Source: Argyresthia goedartella (Eukaryota > Arthropoda > Insecta > Lepidoptera > Argyresthiidae). Taken from it: a stretch of DNA of 64,000 bases. Shown in pieces: positions 1 to 10,391 of the stretch. The translations under genes were made by a program, and so were the position numbers. Positions within the stretch are counted from its first letter, which is position 1, and the number at the start of each line of letters is the position of its first letter. The notes below the pieces were generated by a model. That model saw only the letters and a program-made list of their open reading frames with translations, made no database searches and was not told where the DNA came from. The stretch spans positions 30,522,383-30,586,382 of the forward strand of contig OX463814.1 in NCBI GenBank assembly GCA_949825045.1, given 5' to 3'.

Positions 1-189
1 TTTTTACATCAAGTTTGTCCAGCGAATCTAAACAGTTATTTATTTAAGTCTAATTTTTTAACCCCTTTGCTGTAACCCACCAACAAAATACTTCACCTTA
101 ATGCAAACAACTTCACCTTAATGCAAATCTTAATAAGACAAATATTTTATATGTTAGAAATTACAATAGACTTAGACTTAGAGGTGGAC

Positions 190-743
190 TTCAGTGGTCA
201 GATTTCTCCACTGTATCAGATGCAAAATTCTTAGGAATCTACTGCGACGACCACATGAACTAGAAAAAACACATACAGTACCTGGAGAGTAAACTAAGTA
301 GCTTCTGTTACGCCTTGAGGTCTCTATCGAAAATGTCAACCTTAAGAGCTACCACTCAAGCGTACTACGCTTTTTTCCAGTCCAGGGTGCTCTATGGGCT
401 GGCAATATGGGGGAACTGCGTAGAAATTAAAAACATATTTCTTCTACAAAAAAGATGTGTAAGAATAATGGACGGGCACAAATCTAGCAGAGACTCATGT
501 AGAGACTCCTTTGTTAAATTGAAAATACCTACAATTACTGCCTTGTATATCATTGAACTCTGTAAATTGATAAAACGTCATCCATCGAGGTTCCCTGTAA
601 GGCCACAGGGTACAAGCAGTCGTCTCAATGAGCGATGTAAATATGATCTAGAGGTGCCAGCTGGTGCTGTCGGACGACAGCATATTCGAGATGCACGAGG
701 ATGGTTGCCATTAGAGTGTACAATAAACTTCCCGACGACATAA
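190..743 (+). pseudogene. Non-LTR retrotransposon RT, C-terminal fragment
   Basis: This is the thumb and C-terminal part of a LINE reverse transcriptase. The reading frame before the longest open stretch gives an FLGIYCDDHMN block and a KL..FCYALR block, both typical of the region after the RT catalytic core. It then runs through VLYGLAIWGN and LQKRCVRIM, which are characteristic of Jockey/CR1-group elements. An in-frame stop lies near position 261 and there is no upstream catalytic domain, so this is a 5'-truncated dead copy. The open part has no ATG start. Clade assignment is inference; identity as LINE RT is firm. Confidence 0.8.
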
Positions 744-1108
744 AGAAGACACTCCCTAACTCTAGTTTCATAAACGTATTCTGACTAATGCTTGTCCTTA
801 TGACTTAAATTAATTCTTAAATTTTAAATTTTAATATAAAGTGTAGTGTGTAATAATAATGATATAATATTGCTATCTTATTAACTGAATTCTATTATTA
901 TTATTGCGTACCTTATGACATTTAGTAAATTGTGTTATTGTACTCAATGATAATAATGATTAATAAGTCTACTTACCTAAGACATTTAGTAAAATCTTGG
1001 TTGATATAAATTAGGGTAAAATGACATGAACAATTACTGTACCTAATTATTAAGACCTTTATAACATGACATTTATGGAAATAAATATATTGAATTTAAT
1101 TGAACTGA
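744..1108 (+). mobile_element. 3' UTR and tail of the LINE fragment
   Basis: AT-rich sequence follows the RT stop. An AATAAA signal lies near 1080, and a simple TTGAATTTAATTGAA tail ends the element near 1105. This fits the 3' end of the LINE copy directly upstream. The exact end is not defined because no target duplication was found. Confidence 0.5.
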
Positions 1109-2091
1109 TATAGTGGTACTGCATTTGCTAAAAATACCATCATAATGCATTGTACCAGTTGTATTTATGAAGGACTGGGCATACAGATGTTAACCACCCG
1201 TTGATTCAAAAACTCATCCAGCATCATCGCCTATTTTTCATCTTCCAGTTTTAGTGCAGTGAACATGGGTTCGCTACAGGCCACGGCAGAGCTGGTTGAT
1301 GAAGCAGGCCTACTCAAAGTTTTTGTTTGAATAGACAACATGTATTAATCCAAACTCACAATTACAGCGCTATGACAAAGTCGTAGAAAAGTGGGTACAA
1401 TTTCAGGGGATCTTGAGCTCCCTGAATACGAAGTTTCAGATGTTGAGCTCTTTTATAATTTTTTCCTAAATCGCGTGAGCAAAGCTCAAAGCTCAAAATA
1501 AGCTCAAAGCCCTCTGCAAATGTCACCAGATTTCTATGACTTTGTACTGCTAACTTTATAGCCCTCAGTTGTCAATGTCTCTAGAATCCTTAACCTCGTT
1601 GTCTGTCACATGTCCATGTTTGTTTGGTGCCAATTGTGATGACGTCACGTAGGGAAGGGAGGGTGATCGGCACATTTCCAATTTCGCGTGCAAACAAACA
1701 TCTCAGTTACGTGACCAACCGTCGATGACGAGGGACGCCCGATTCTGCTATTACTGTGGACCCACTGTGAGAATGCTGATTCACGCACCTATGATTTTGG
1801 TCTTACTGCGAGAATGCGATTTGACACACCTAGGCACTATTGTTATCTTTTTACGAGGTTGCTGATTTGACACAAGTTTATGTCCTCAGATGACATGAAA
1901 CATGAGAACGTAGACAATTTTCTTTGTCCCTACAAAAATACACACACTACTTTTTGTTCAATACAACTACATGACACAGATGGCCTACGCTGGTTTGCGC
2001 CTTTCCCCTTTATCCCAGCGCTAATGAGATTAAATGTCAGCTTTATTAGGTTATTCTGGATTAACAGAATAATAAATAAATAAATATATAA
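1109..2091. other. No gene recognised
   Basis: There is no coding sequence or RNA gene that I can support. Two imperfect copies of a motif around 'gagaatgctgatt'/'gagaatgcgattt' occur near 1770 and 1812. A short ORF at 1880-2083 looks like chance and overlaps the tail of the next SINE. Confidence 0.5.
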
Positions 2092-2356
2092 AAATAAAAA
2101 ATAGAGGCCAATCTTACACAAATCGAACTAGGCCCATACTAAGCTCAACAAGGCTTGTGTTATGGGTACTAGACGATATATATATATTTAATAGAGATGA
2201 ATACTTATAAAAATACATAAAAATATTTGGATGTTTTAAGTTCTAAGAAACAAATATTCATGCTCAGCACACAAACATTTGCCCTTACCGGGATCGAACC
2301 ACGGATCGTCGGCTTCGTAGGCAGGGTCACTACCCGCTAGGCTAAACCGGTCGTCA
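2092..2356 (-). mobile_element. tRNA-derived SINE, family C
   Basis: Read on the minus strand, the head at about 2356 gives a tRNA-like region with an A-box-like TTTAGCCTAGCGGG and a B box GGTTCGATCCC (plus-strand 2290-2300). A body with TGGGTACTAGACGAT-like sequence (reverse-complemented on the plus strand) follows, then an AT-rich tail of ATTT repeats at 2060-2100. A second, head-truncated copy lies at 34155-34370. The internal Pol III promoter boxes support a SINE and not a functional tRNA gene, because no complete cloverleaf forms around them. Confidence 0.75.
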
Positions 2357-2596
2357 ATGGCACGAACGGAGCCATTGGCTTTACCACGCCGCAGGTTCAG
2401 TGCACAAGTGCAGTTCGGTACAAGGGCGGGAGTCAAACACAGGAAACTCTATGAAGCATGCCACAGCAGAAAGCGGGCCCGCGCCGTTGTATTAGTGTGA
2501 CGGCCTTTGACCATGCATTTGACAATAATGACAACCGTCACGCTCTACCGCCTTAACCCTGTCTCGCCTGCGGTGTGCCGAAGCCTTTAACGCGAC

Positions 2597-2825
2597 GACC
2601 TCTGTGGTGCAGCGGTTGTGGCTCTGCCTATCATGCGAGAGGTCCCGGGTTCGATCCCCGGCTGGGGGTAAAGAAAAAAAAACCCCAAGTCTTGGTTGTT
2701 TATATGTGTGTGACGTCGCTGTTTCCGGTTACCACGAAACAGGGTATCCTAGTGTGGGGCCAGAAGCAATGTGTGTGCCTGTATGTGAATGTTTATGTTT
2801 TGTTTTGTTTATGTTAATGTTTAAG
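2597..2825 (+). mobile_element. tRNA-derived SINE, family A
   Basis: The head contains TGTGGTGCAGCGGT (A-box-like) and GGTTCGATCCC (B box, 2648-2658), followed by CGGCTGGGGGTAAAG and a poly-A stretch. A body with GTGACGTCGCTGTTTC and a GTTTATGTTTTG tail follows. Closely related copies lie at 35158-35350 and, degraded, at 34690-34880. It is Pol III-type repeat DNA, not a gene for a working tRNA. Confidence 0.8.
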
Positions 2826-3984
2826 GCAGATGACGCAACTGATGATATTATGATCTACAAGATAACCAAATACAAGTTTACCTCCTGTATCCATCAAAAT
2901 GCTTCAGAATCATCTGTGAAATTGCCTATAAATCTCTCGAGATATGCGAGAGAGCAGATTCCCGTCGCTTCTATCTCCGGTAGGTACGCAAATCTCATAT
3001 TTCACGGCGCTTTGCTTCCGGGAAACCCGTGCAAATCTGTGAACCGTTCGAATCGTTTGCTAATCTAATGGTGCAAATAACTGGCGTGCAAATATAAAAA
3101 CTGAGATAGTGTTTGTTCCGATACCTTATTGTCGGGAAAAAGGGTAATGGCTTTGGATTAGCTATTTTCATATTAGCGTCGTACCGTGCTGTGACGTGGA
3201 AAAGTGACAGTCAGAGCTTTGCGTTTTATATGATTCTGTCCCTCATTTCGTATGACACAACACAACATAACATCGAAAATAGAAACAGCTAATGGCGTTG
3301 CGAATATTTGGATACTGATGATGCTTACAAGTTAATCATACGATTATCATAACCGATTTGATGTTTAAGTTGCAATCGATAATTTTATTGGATTTCAAAT
3401 CAAAACACAAACATAACGTTATTTTTTCTTTTTTTACTTATCTCATACAGGGTGGCTAAGACACTGTTGCGCTCTGGTTTGTAAGGCATGATAAGTGCAA
3501 AATTTGCTAAGAAGTCGGGCCCTCGGAGATAGAGCTGTCTGGCATATTTAGCTAAATAACAAATTCTAATTTCAACGTGTTGATTCCGATAGTATTTGTC
3601 CTAATGTTTGACTATCCTAAATAAATATTTGTCCCCGCTATGTCCCATGTAGGCGAGATGGGATCACAATAGCTCAACCAGTGCGCTGACCCCAAGGCAA
3701 GACAAAGATCATTCGTCAGATGGTAATCTGACGAATGATCTTTGCCTTACAGAATATACAGAGTAATACAGAAAACTTTATTTATCATTTACCTGAAACA
3801 TATTAATAAAATACTGTAATCAGCCGAATGCCCAATCACCTATGTATTCATTTATCCCGATATCTTTATGAGGTAGCCCGGGCCGATGGACTAAAGCTGG
3901 AGTGAACCTATAATGATAAAGGTGAAAAAAAAACGCAGAATATCCCAATGTGAATGCTACATCAATGAATCCACTCCACAAATT
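2826..3984. other. No gene recognised (contains one stem-loop)
   Basis: AT-rich sequence without a supportable ORF. The only clear structure is the stem-loop at 3694-3750, listed separately. The ORF that runs to 3068 extends out of SINE sequence and has no recognisable domain. Confidence 0.5.
3694..3750. repeat. Perfect 19-bp stem-loop
   Basis: The left arm 3703-3721 and right arm 3726-3744 are perfect reverse complements around a 4-nt loop (ggta). A further aagg/cctt pairing lies outside a small bulge. It could be a collapsed MITE end pair or a transcribed hairpin; nothing else in the sequence decides between these. Confidence 0.85.
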
Positions 3985-4248
3985 GAATGGCCGAGTCGGC
4001 AGTGACCCTGCCTACAAAACCAAGGGTCCCGGGTTCGAGTCCCGGTGGGGGCAAATATTTGTTTGATGATAACGGATACTTGTACCCTAGTCATGGGTGT
4101 TTATCTATCTAAGTATAATATTTATCTATATAAGTATGTGTATCGTTGTCTTGTACCCAAGATACAGGGAATCCTAGTTTGGGGCTAGATCAATGTGTGT
4201 AAATAGTGTCCAAGGTATTATTATTTATTATTATTTATTATTAATAGG
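3985..4248 (+). mobile_element. tRNA-derived SINE, family B
   Basis: The head has TGGCCGAGTCGGCAGTG (A-box region) and GGTTCGAGTCC (B box, 4032-4042). A body with GTTGTCTTGTACCCAAGATACAGGG and GTTTGGGGCTAGATC motifs follows, ending in a TTA/TTTA simple tail. A nearly full-length copy is on the minus strand at 52037-52296. It shares the TGGGTACTAGAC-type body motif with family C, so B and C are probably related. Confidence 0.8.
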
Positions 4249-5939
4249 CATGTCACCTCCCTAAATAAAATCAGAATACGCACCTGACTTTCACTATCTC
4301 CAAAGTTGAGATCTTCACAATAATGAGATCACATTCCCCGCAACCCGCAATCCTCTAAGGATTACCATTAAATGAAAACCTGTGTCTCTACAAAGTCTAT
4401 GTAGATGCTTCTGAACAAAGGAATATTATTTTAGCCTTCAATGTTTTTACCCTGGAACGGGTGTCGGAGTGGGGCTAGGGTCATATCGTGAATAATTCAT
4501 AGCAGACTCTGCCTCGAGTAATTTATTTAGTACAAGTCTGACTAATTGCAGTTGCAACCCTGAAACTAAGACTATGATTTGCATGAAGGCAGTCGCTCGG
4601 ATTTGATGCCTCTTCGTCTATCCTATAGGTTCCCAACCTGTTTGGCTATGCGCCTCCCTAAACGCTCTGCTAAAATTACGCGCCCCCTTGTTTGTGACGT
4701 TAAATACAATTATTCTTTTGTCAGTAAGAAATGACAAAATGGGATGGTATGAAAGAAAGAAAGGGTAAGCTAGCAATTGGAGTATTGTGCTACGTCCAAC
4801 TTTTCATCGTCAGTGAGTCAAAAAAATCATAAGTCCTGTTGAGAGGTTGAAATTTTACATGGTCATTTAGTCGAATAACTAACGGGACCTGCGGAGAGGG
4901 GGGGCACTCGCCGCTCCTGAAAAATCCAAAAAAAAAAAATATACAAATGTAAATTATATCTCAAGAACAAAAAATTGCTAGAAAAGTGTAACGAACGGAA
5001 ACATTATTTGGAAAAACATGTCGAGACACTAGAAAATGAATGCCCAATATCAAATGTTAAAGGAATAGAAAAATAGACGGAACGTTTTATCAAAGAACCA
5101 AGATTCCGTAAGTGTTTCTTGCGAAGATGGTATAGGTACATATGTATATTTGAGTTTGATTGTGATAAATAAAGTATTAGTTTAAATAAAAGGTGATCAT
5201 ATTTAAAAAAAGTCAAATATTTGCGCTGAGTGGTCAGATAACTCTATAATTTCACCATTGCATCATTCTATGTTATCTAAGAAATTATCGATAAATGTGC
5301 GACTGTTAAAGCGAGTAGGCTCATTAAATTGACTCCTTAAATTATAATTACATAAAAAGACTACATTATTTTTTTCACAACATTGTTATTCAGCTAATCG
5401 ATATTGAAATCGCCGCCTAAACAACCTTTATACTTTTATAGCAAAAAAGCTGTAGTATTGCTTCGAGTTTAGTTAAATATGTGTCTTATTTTCTTCTTTG
5501 TTTATTTGTTTAAGGAGGTACTCTCTACATACATATAACAATAAATTTGTGCTCGATAAGCTCAATTGGGCAGCATTCAATTATGTTTGGAATATTTAGC
5601 TTTTGATTTCATTAATTTCTTTATCTTTATAATTTCTCCTTACAAGGATGCAAGGTCCTTCATTTCTATTTTGTCTTGCGTATAGAGCAGCTAAGGCAAA
5701 CTTCGGTATACTACAATTGAGGCTCGTCAGTTTTTACAATGTTATTTTCTGTAATGCATATTACGTCTATTTGTTTATGGTTTTTGTGAACATCATCTAT
5801 ATGGACAATGAGTAAATCCGCTATGTTTTGATGAACGATATTTATTTTAGAGTATATGAAAAAAAAACATTATTGTTGTCATATAAATTCATGTCAGTTT
5901 TAAAGTACGATCCCCACGAAGGACAAACCTGTTGCGTTT
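4249..5939. other. No gene recognised
   Basis: AT-rich DNA with scattered homopolymer runs and a GGGGGGGC patch near 4901. Short ORFs here show no domain and no coding-like composition. I see nothing I can name. Confidence 0.5.
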
Positions 5940-6610
5940 TGTAGAAAGAGCAAATTTTCAAGATGATGATTTTCATGTGTTGTGGGACAGTCAAGGCAGA
6001 GGCAAGCAATATAAGCAATTATAATAATAAGTTTAGTAGGATGAATAGATGGGGAGGTACGAGTACTTCAATGGACACTATTTTGTCGAGACTAGAATCA
6101 ATCGAAAATAAATTCACGTCTACCCCCGTTCCACCGTCGGAACCACTCAGGCAATCGTGGACGCGATCCATTCCATCAACCCAATCTGTACGTACAACTA
6201 TTATGTCTCCAATTTTGATCCCGCTATCCATGATATCGATGCATGGTGTGATGAAGTGGACCGCGCCCGATTAGCTAACCGATGGAAGGACAAAGAGTGC
6301 TTGTCTTGAGTTGCAAATTGCTTGAAAGGTGATGCAAAAACCTGGTTTAACGACTGGGTCATGGCTGATAGGTGCTGGACTAGTTTTAAGCGCGAGTTTC
6401 AGCCTCTTTGTCCACGGAAACTAGACTACGCGAATATTTTGTTCGAGGCAATGAGCTCGGTTTCGAATAAACATCCGACGTATACGGAGTACGCGCGACG
6501 TACCCTTCTTCGTTTGCATATAGTAAAAGGGCTAAGTGACGAACTAATGATAGTGGTTTTAGTAGCAATGTTCATTCCTAACGAAGAACAACAGGACTAT
6601 TAGCGAAGGT
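5940..6610 (+). pseudogene. Ty3/gypsy gag relic
   Basis: An N-terminal LSRLESIENKF segment looks like a gag coiled coil. It is followed, after a frame change near 6230, by a capsid-like region (AWCDEVDRARLANRW, CLKGDAKTWF, FKREFQPL) that matches the retrotransposon gag pattern. A stop lies near 6308 and the frame closes at 6603. There is no zinc knuckle and no protease or RT directly after it, so the element has lost most of pol by deletion. It probably belongs with the pol fragments at 6660-9243, which lie in the same orientation. Confidence 0.7.
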
Positions 6611-6659
6611 CAGGTAAGGCCGAGCCATGATAAAGTTAGAGCCTTAACTGAGGCTTCCG

Positions 6660-7020
6660 AACCGTAAAACGTTAAGCATGTGCGCAAATTCATGGGCCTC
6701 GATAGTGATTTTGCTCAGAAAACCAAATGCATTGCTGCTCTCACTCGGAAAGGAATTAATTTCAATTAGAGACCGGGACAGGAGGTTTCGCGCGAAGACA
6801 TGGTGGAATTTCCCATCAATGCCAATTATTTGTCGATTGAGGTGCACACTGATGCATATTCCATCGGTTATGGAACTGTGCTAATGCAGGTTCATGATGG
6901 AGGACAAAAGCGAGTTCTTTTCTGCTACATTAAGTTATTACAAGGTGTGGAAATAAAGTACGCTGCGAGCTCTGCAGCATTACAGCCATTATGTTGTGGG
7001 TGTAGGCTTCACTTTGGTCA
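6660..7020 (+). pseudogene. Ty3/gypsy RT-RNase H junction relic
   Basis: A short VRKFMGLDSDF block corresponds to the RT end (normally ..FLGL..YFR..). A stop follows, then an RNase H start: VHTDAYSIGYGTVLMQ, with the first catalytic Asp in TDA. The remainder reads ..KRVLFCYIKLLQGVEIKY before drifting out of frame. The frame breaks and the absence of RT catalytic motifs show a decayed, internally deleted copy. Confidence 0.7.
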
Positions 7021-7024
7021 CTAA

Positions 7025-7405
7025 CTACATTGAGTCAACAGCGTGCAACAGAGTTGCTCTTTGCCAATCAGCGGCGACAGGATGTGCATGCTAATGAAGG
7101 TCGTAAGGAACCTAAGACGTTTTCTAATGGTGACTTCGTTTTTGTCTCTAAAATTTCGCAGAGTGCTGGCAAGCTGGACTCCGAGCGGCCTTTACAAGGT
7201 CGTGCAGGAGCTGCCTCACCACCGCTACGAGCTTGAACTGCTGACGGGTACCTACGGCAAACGGACCCAAGCGGCAGAGCAGCACACGTTGCTGTGGCTT
7301 GGCGGGTGGACACCAGACGCCTGCGCAGCTTTCTTCGAGGGCGTCGGCGAGCCATGGCAGATAGAGGATGCTATGGCTGGGCAACGGGTGTTCCCGGCTG
7401 TATGA
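7025..7405 (+). pseudogene. Ty3/gypsy integrase C-terminal end, copy 1
   Basis: Reading starts in one frame (FANQRRQDVHANEGRKEPKTF, then GDFVFV, the usual start of the integrase C-terminal fold) and continues after a shift near 7190 in another frame. There it reads VVQELPHHRYEL and ends at a stop near 7405. GDFVFV and a GPYKV-like patch followed by LPHHRYEL are typical of gypsy integrase tails. A second diverged copy of the same module follows at 7861-8060. Confidence 0.7.
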
Positions 7406-7479
7406 GACGGTCAGTTCCGTCTGCAGATACTGATCTGGCGTAACTTTTGTCACGGGGGCTATAGCAAGTGGAATATAAT

Positions 7480-7575
7480 ACAAGCTATAAGATACATGGA
7501 GACCGTGGGCCTGGAGACTGAGTGCCTGGAGGCCGTGGGGCCTGGAAGCTGTAAGCCTGGTTTAGTATAACTTTA
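7480..7575 (+). repeat. G-rich degenerate tandem repeat
   Basis: Short units around 'gcctggag' and 'ccgtgg' recur about five times. This is probably a decayed minisatellite within the gypsy relic. Confidence 0.5.
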
Positions 7576-7860
7576 GCACTCAAATATGTGCTTAAGTTAT
7601 GCAGTGTTGGCGAGGACTCTCGTCGCTTAACACCATGTCCCTGTTATCTTTTCAAAAATGCAGTTATTTCATTACATTTTGGTTGTTGTCATGGTCGTTT
7701 TACTTTATTTTGCATTAACATACAAGTTTCAAAATTTGGGATCCCCAGCTTTGTTTGTGATTACTTGAGTGCACGTTTGTAATCATACAGCGAAGTTTTC
7801 CCGATGCGACGACCAATGAAGAACTTTAATAAGTTTTATGGTCAATATTTAGCTTGTTCT

Positions 7861-8112
7861 CGTTTACAGGCGACTGGAGAGCTCGACTCTGGCATGGGCG
7901 GCCCATACCGAGTAATGGAGCTGCTGCCGCATGGGCGCTGTGAGCTGCAACACCTGGCCGGCTTCTACAGGAAGTCGCAACGGGCAGTGGACAGTATAGC
8001 ATCCCGTAGCACGAAGAGTGGACTCCTGAAGTGCACGCCGCTGGCTTCGATGGTGGTTGACCTTTTGGTAGACACGTTGCGAACTGTCTATCAAATGTGT
8101 GTGTTCTGCTAA
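7861..8112 (+). pseudogene. Ty3/gypsy integrase C-terminal end, copy 2
   Basis: The frame reads GELDSGMGGPYRVMELLPHG, the same module as copy 1 at 7170-7260 but diverged. It begins right after a pyrimidine-rich stretch ending in ACAG. It closes at 8112 inside the minisatellite that follows. The repeat of this module implies either two insertions of one family or a local duplication. Confidence 0.65.
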
Positions 8113-8500
8113 GAATTATTGCGAACTGCTTATCAGATGTGCCGTCAAAAGACATTGTTTCGAACTGTCTTTTGGACGTGCGGTGTTTGTCGTGGTCACC
8201 TGGCAGGCATGTTGCGAACTGTTTATCAGATGTGCCGTCTGGGGGACATGTTGCGAACTGTCTCTCAGACACACTTTGTTTTTCTTGGTAAGTCTGTTAA
8301 GCATTGTTGCGAACTGTTTAACAGGGATACCTATGACTTCTGTCTTTCACATGTAATGTTTGTATTTGCCCGTTTGGTAGGCATGTTGTGAACTGTCTAT
8401 CCAATGTGTGTATTCTGTTGAGCATTGTTGCGAACCGCTTATCAGATGTGCCATCTGGGGGACATGTTCCGAACTGTCTCTCAAACACACTTTATTTATC
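8085..8500 (+). repeat. GCGAACTG minisatellite
   Basis: Nine degenerate copies of a unit centred on GTTGCGAACTGTYTATCAGATGTG occur near 8087, 8119, 8158, 8210, 8249, 8305, 8384, 8424 and 8466. A higher-order period is visible: 8210-8275 is echoed at 8424-8490, including the same ATGTGCC(G/A)TCTGGGGGACATG link. It lies between two fragments of the same gypsy pol tail. Confidence 0.8.
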
Positions 8501-8504
8501 TTGA

Positions 8505-8770
8505 TGCAGACAATGTGGATCAGGAGCCTGCTTTAGCTGCCAACCAGATGACTCCGGGGCTCGATAAGCTGTCTACAATGACCAGCAACCCAGTACCTCT
8601 GCCGAGCGCCGCCGCTATGCTAGTGCCCCATGAGCCGCAAGACAGCGCTTCACCTTCTATAAGCCTGAGCCAGAATCTCTGTCCTGCCGAGCGCCACCGC
8701 TGTGTTTGTGCCCCATGAGCCACAAGACAGCGCTTCACCTTCTATGAGCTGGAGTCAGCGATCTCAATGC
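8505..8770 (+). pseudogene. Ty3/gypsy pol tail (Pro/Ser-rich) with 85-bp duplication
   Basis: An open stretch reads VDQEPALAANQMTPGLD and PVPLPSAAAMLVPHEPQDSA, a proline/serine-rich tail of the sort found after integrase in some gypsy elements. An 85-bp tandem duplication starts at 8601 and 8686 (GCCGAGCGCC...CCCCATGAGCC), which puts the second copy out of frame. Function as a pol tail is inferred from composition and position. Confidence 0.45.
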
Positions 8771-9002
8771 CGATGCCAGAGACTGAACTGAGAGGCTTCT
8801 GTCCTCTGTCATTGGTATTGTGGTGCACGAATGTTGGTCTGTTTATTCAATCTGGGGCTAATTGTTTGTGATTTGAATGAAATCATAAATGAATTTGCTT
8901 CAACTTATCTATTTTCGCTTCATTTATTGTGTGACTGTGGGCAACTAAACAAAATCTTAACAAACTAACACGGGTAAAACTGCTTGCAACTACTGTGATT
9001 TA

Positions 9003-9243
9003 TAACGTTGCGTACATATGTGTGATTTTAGATCCGACTGATGAAGAAGTTGATCCAAGCAGTGATCGAGTTTTTGATCAACCGGGTCCCTCGTCTGCAC
9101 CAGGTCAGCCTGGACAAGCATCTGGGCCCTGTTCAATGCTTGATCTGCCTGAGAGCCCTGTCGAGGACGCCAGGGTGTCAGGAGAGACCGTGTTAGCGGT
9201 TTCGGAAGGCAACCGTGGAGCGGGCAGCAGCGCGCCTATGTAA
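9003..9243 (+). pseudogene. Acidic Pro/Gly/Ser-rich tail fragment of gypsy relic
   Basis: An open frame reads DPTDEEVDPSSD and FDQPGPSSAPGQPGQA and ends at 9243. Composition matches the preceding tail fragment. It starts just after GATTTTAG, which resembles a 3' splice site. It is probably the last part of the gypsy relic, with the downstream 9244-9420 sequence as 3' UTR or LTR remnant. Confidence 0.4.
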
Positions 9244-9439
9244 AGCGCGGCGCAGACCGCATGCGAGGCACTTGTTCAGACTTCGTCATAGACTCAATAC
9301 TTCGCCATTTTTATTGTCACGCTGTCCGATATCTTTATTCGTTTTGATAATTGTTATTAGAGTCCATTTTTGTTGAAATTATAGTCAGTCAGTTTCAATG
9401 TGTTTCATTTAAAAAAATCATCTCGGCCTCTGGTTTCTA

Positions 9440-10391
9440 AAAATATATCAATAATAAATAATTAAATGATAATGTTAATTTTAATTATAGGTAATAAATA
9501 ATTATGCTAAGAACTTATATTTATATTTATATATTTTATTGACACAGCCAACAGGTATTAAGCACAAAAATACAGAGTTCTTATGCTATGTGGTTCTTGT
9601 CTAGCCTAATACCCAATAACAGGCGTGCAACAGCATTCAATACATTTTTGAAATTATAACTTATTGTAAATAATTGACAGAGCAGATTATTAGACAAATT
9701 ACATTAAAGTGAACAGTTACAATTATTATTTTACTTATATTATATATTATAAATTTTATTTATTATCGGCGGGACTTGGTTGCAGCATTTTTGTTTTCCA
9801 CTGACCAATGCGATCAGCAAATATATCCAGTTCCATTGGCCTCTCGAGAGAATTGTAAAGAGTTTGAAGTCTATGAAGAGGTGCCGATTTACCTAGATTT
9901 GTGCGTACAGCGCTGGGTTGGAATGTGGAAGCCCTGGACAATCGGGTGTTGGGGCGAGGTACAAAAAAGTTTAATTTTGCCAGTAGATGTGGCTCGTTGA
10001 TTGAGTTATTAAGCAGCTTGTGAAGCAATGTGAGATCAAGATAATCCCGGCGATGCTTTAGTGAGTGTATATTAAAGTGTTCTAGTCTCTCTTCGTAGCT
10101 CGCGCGCCTACCCTCACCACGGAAGCAATCCTTAAACGCCAGGTATCTTGTAAATGATCGTTGGATTTTCTCTAGCCTTTCACTGTGAATCTTATATGAG
10201 GGGTTCCACACCTGGCTACAATATTCGAGTTGCGACCGAACCAGTGAGTTGTATACAGTTATTAGGCTGTCTATTTGCTTAAAGTGCTTCCCCATTCGCT
10301 TTATGAAACCCAACATCTTGTTACATACATCCGCTAAGTGGCTCACATTGAAGCTTAATTTACCATCAAGGATCACACCCAAGTCTCTCAC
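9440..10391 (-). mobile_element. 5'-truncated LINE (Jockey/CR1 group)
   Basis: The coding part at 9756-10391 is open for 211 residues. It gives RDLGVILDGKLSF, CNKMLGFIKR, VRSQLEYCSQVWNP and LEKIQRSFTRYL, the classic post-catalytic region of LINE RT. The 3' UTR (about 9440-9755) is AT-rich. The 5' end breaks off at about 10391 in an AT-rich junction. Truncation at the 5' end is the normal outcome of target-primed reverse transcription. Confidence 0.85.

Noticed and set aside
2597..2670. tRNA gene at the SINE head (also at 4000, 35160 and 52220)
   Set aside because: A and B boxes are present, but the arms do not form a full cloverleaf and each head is fused to a repeated SINE body.
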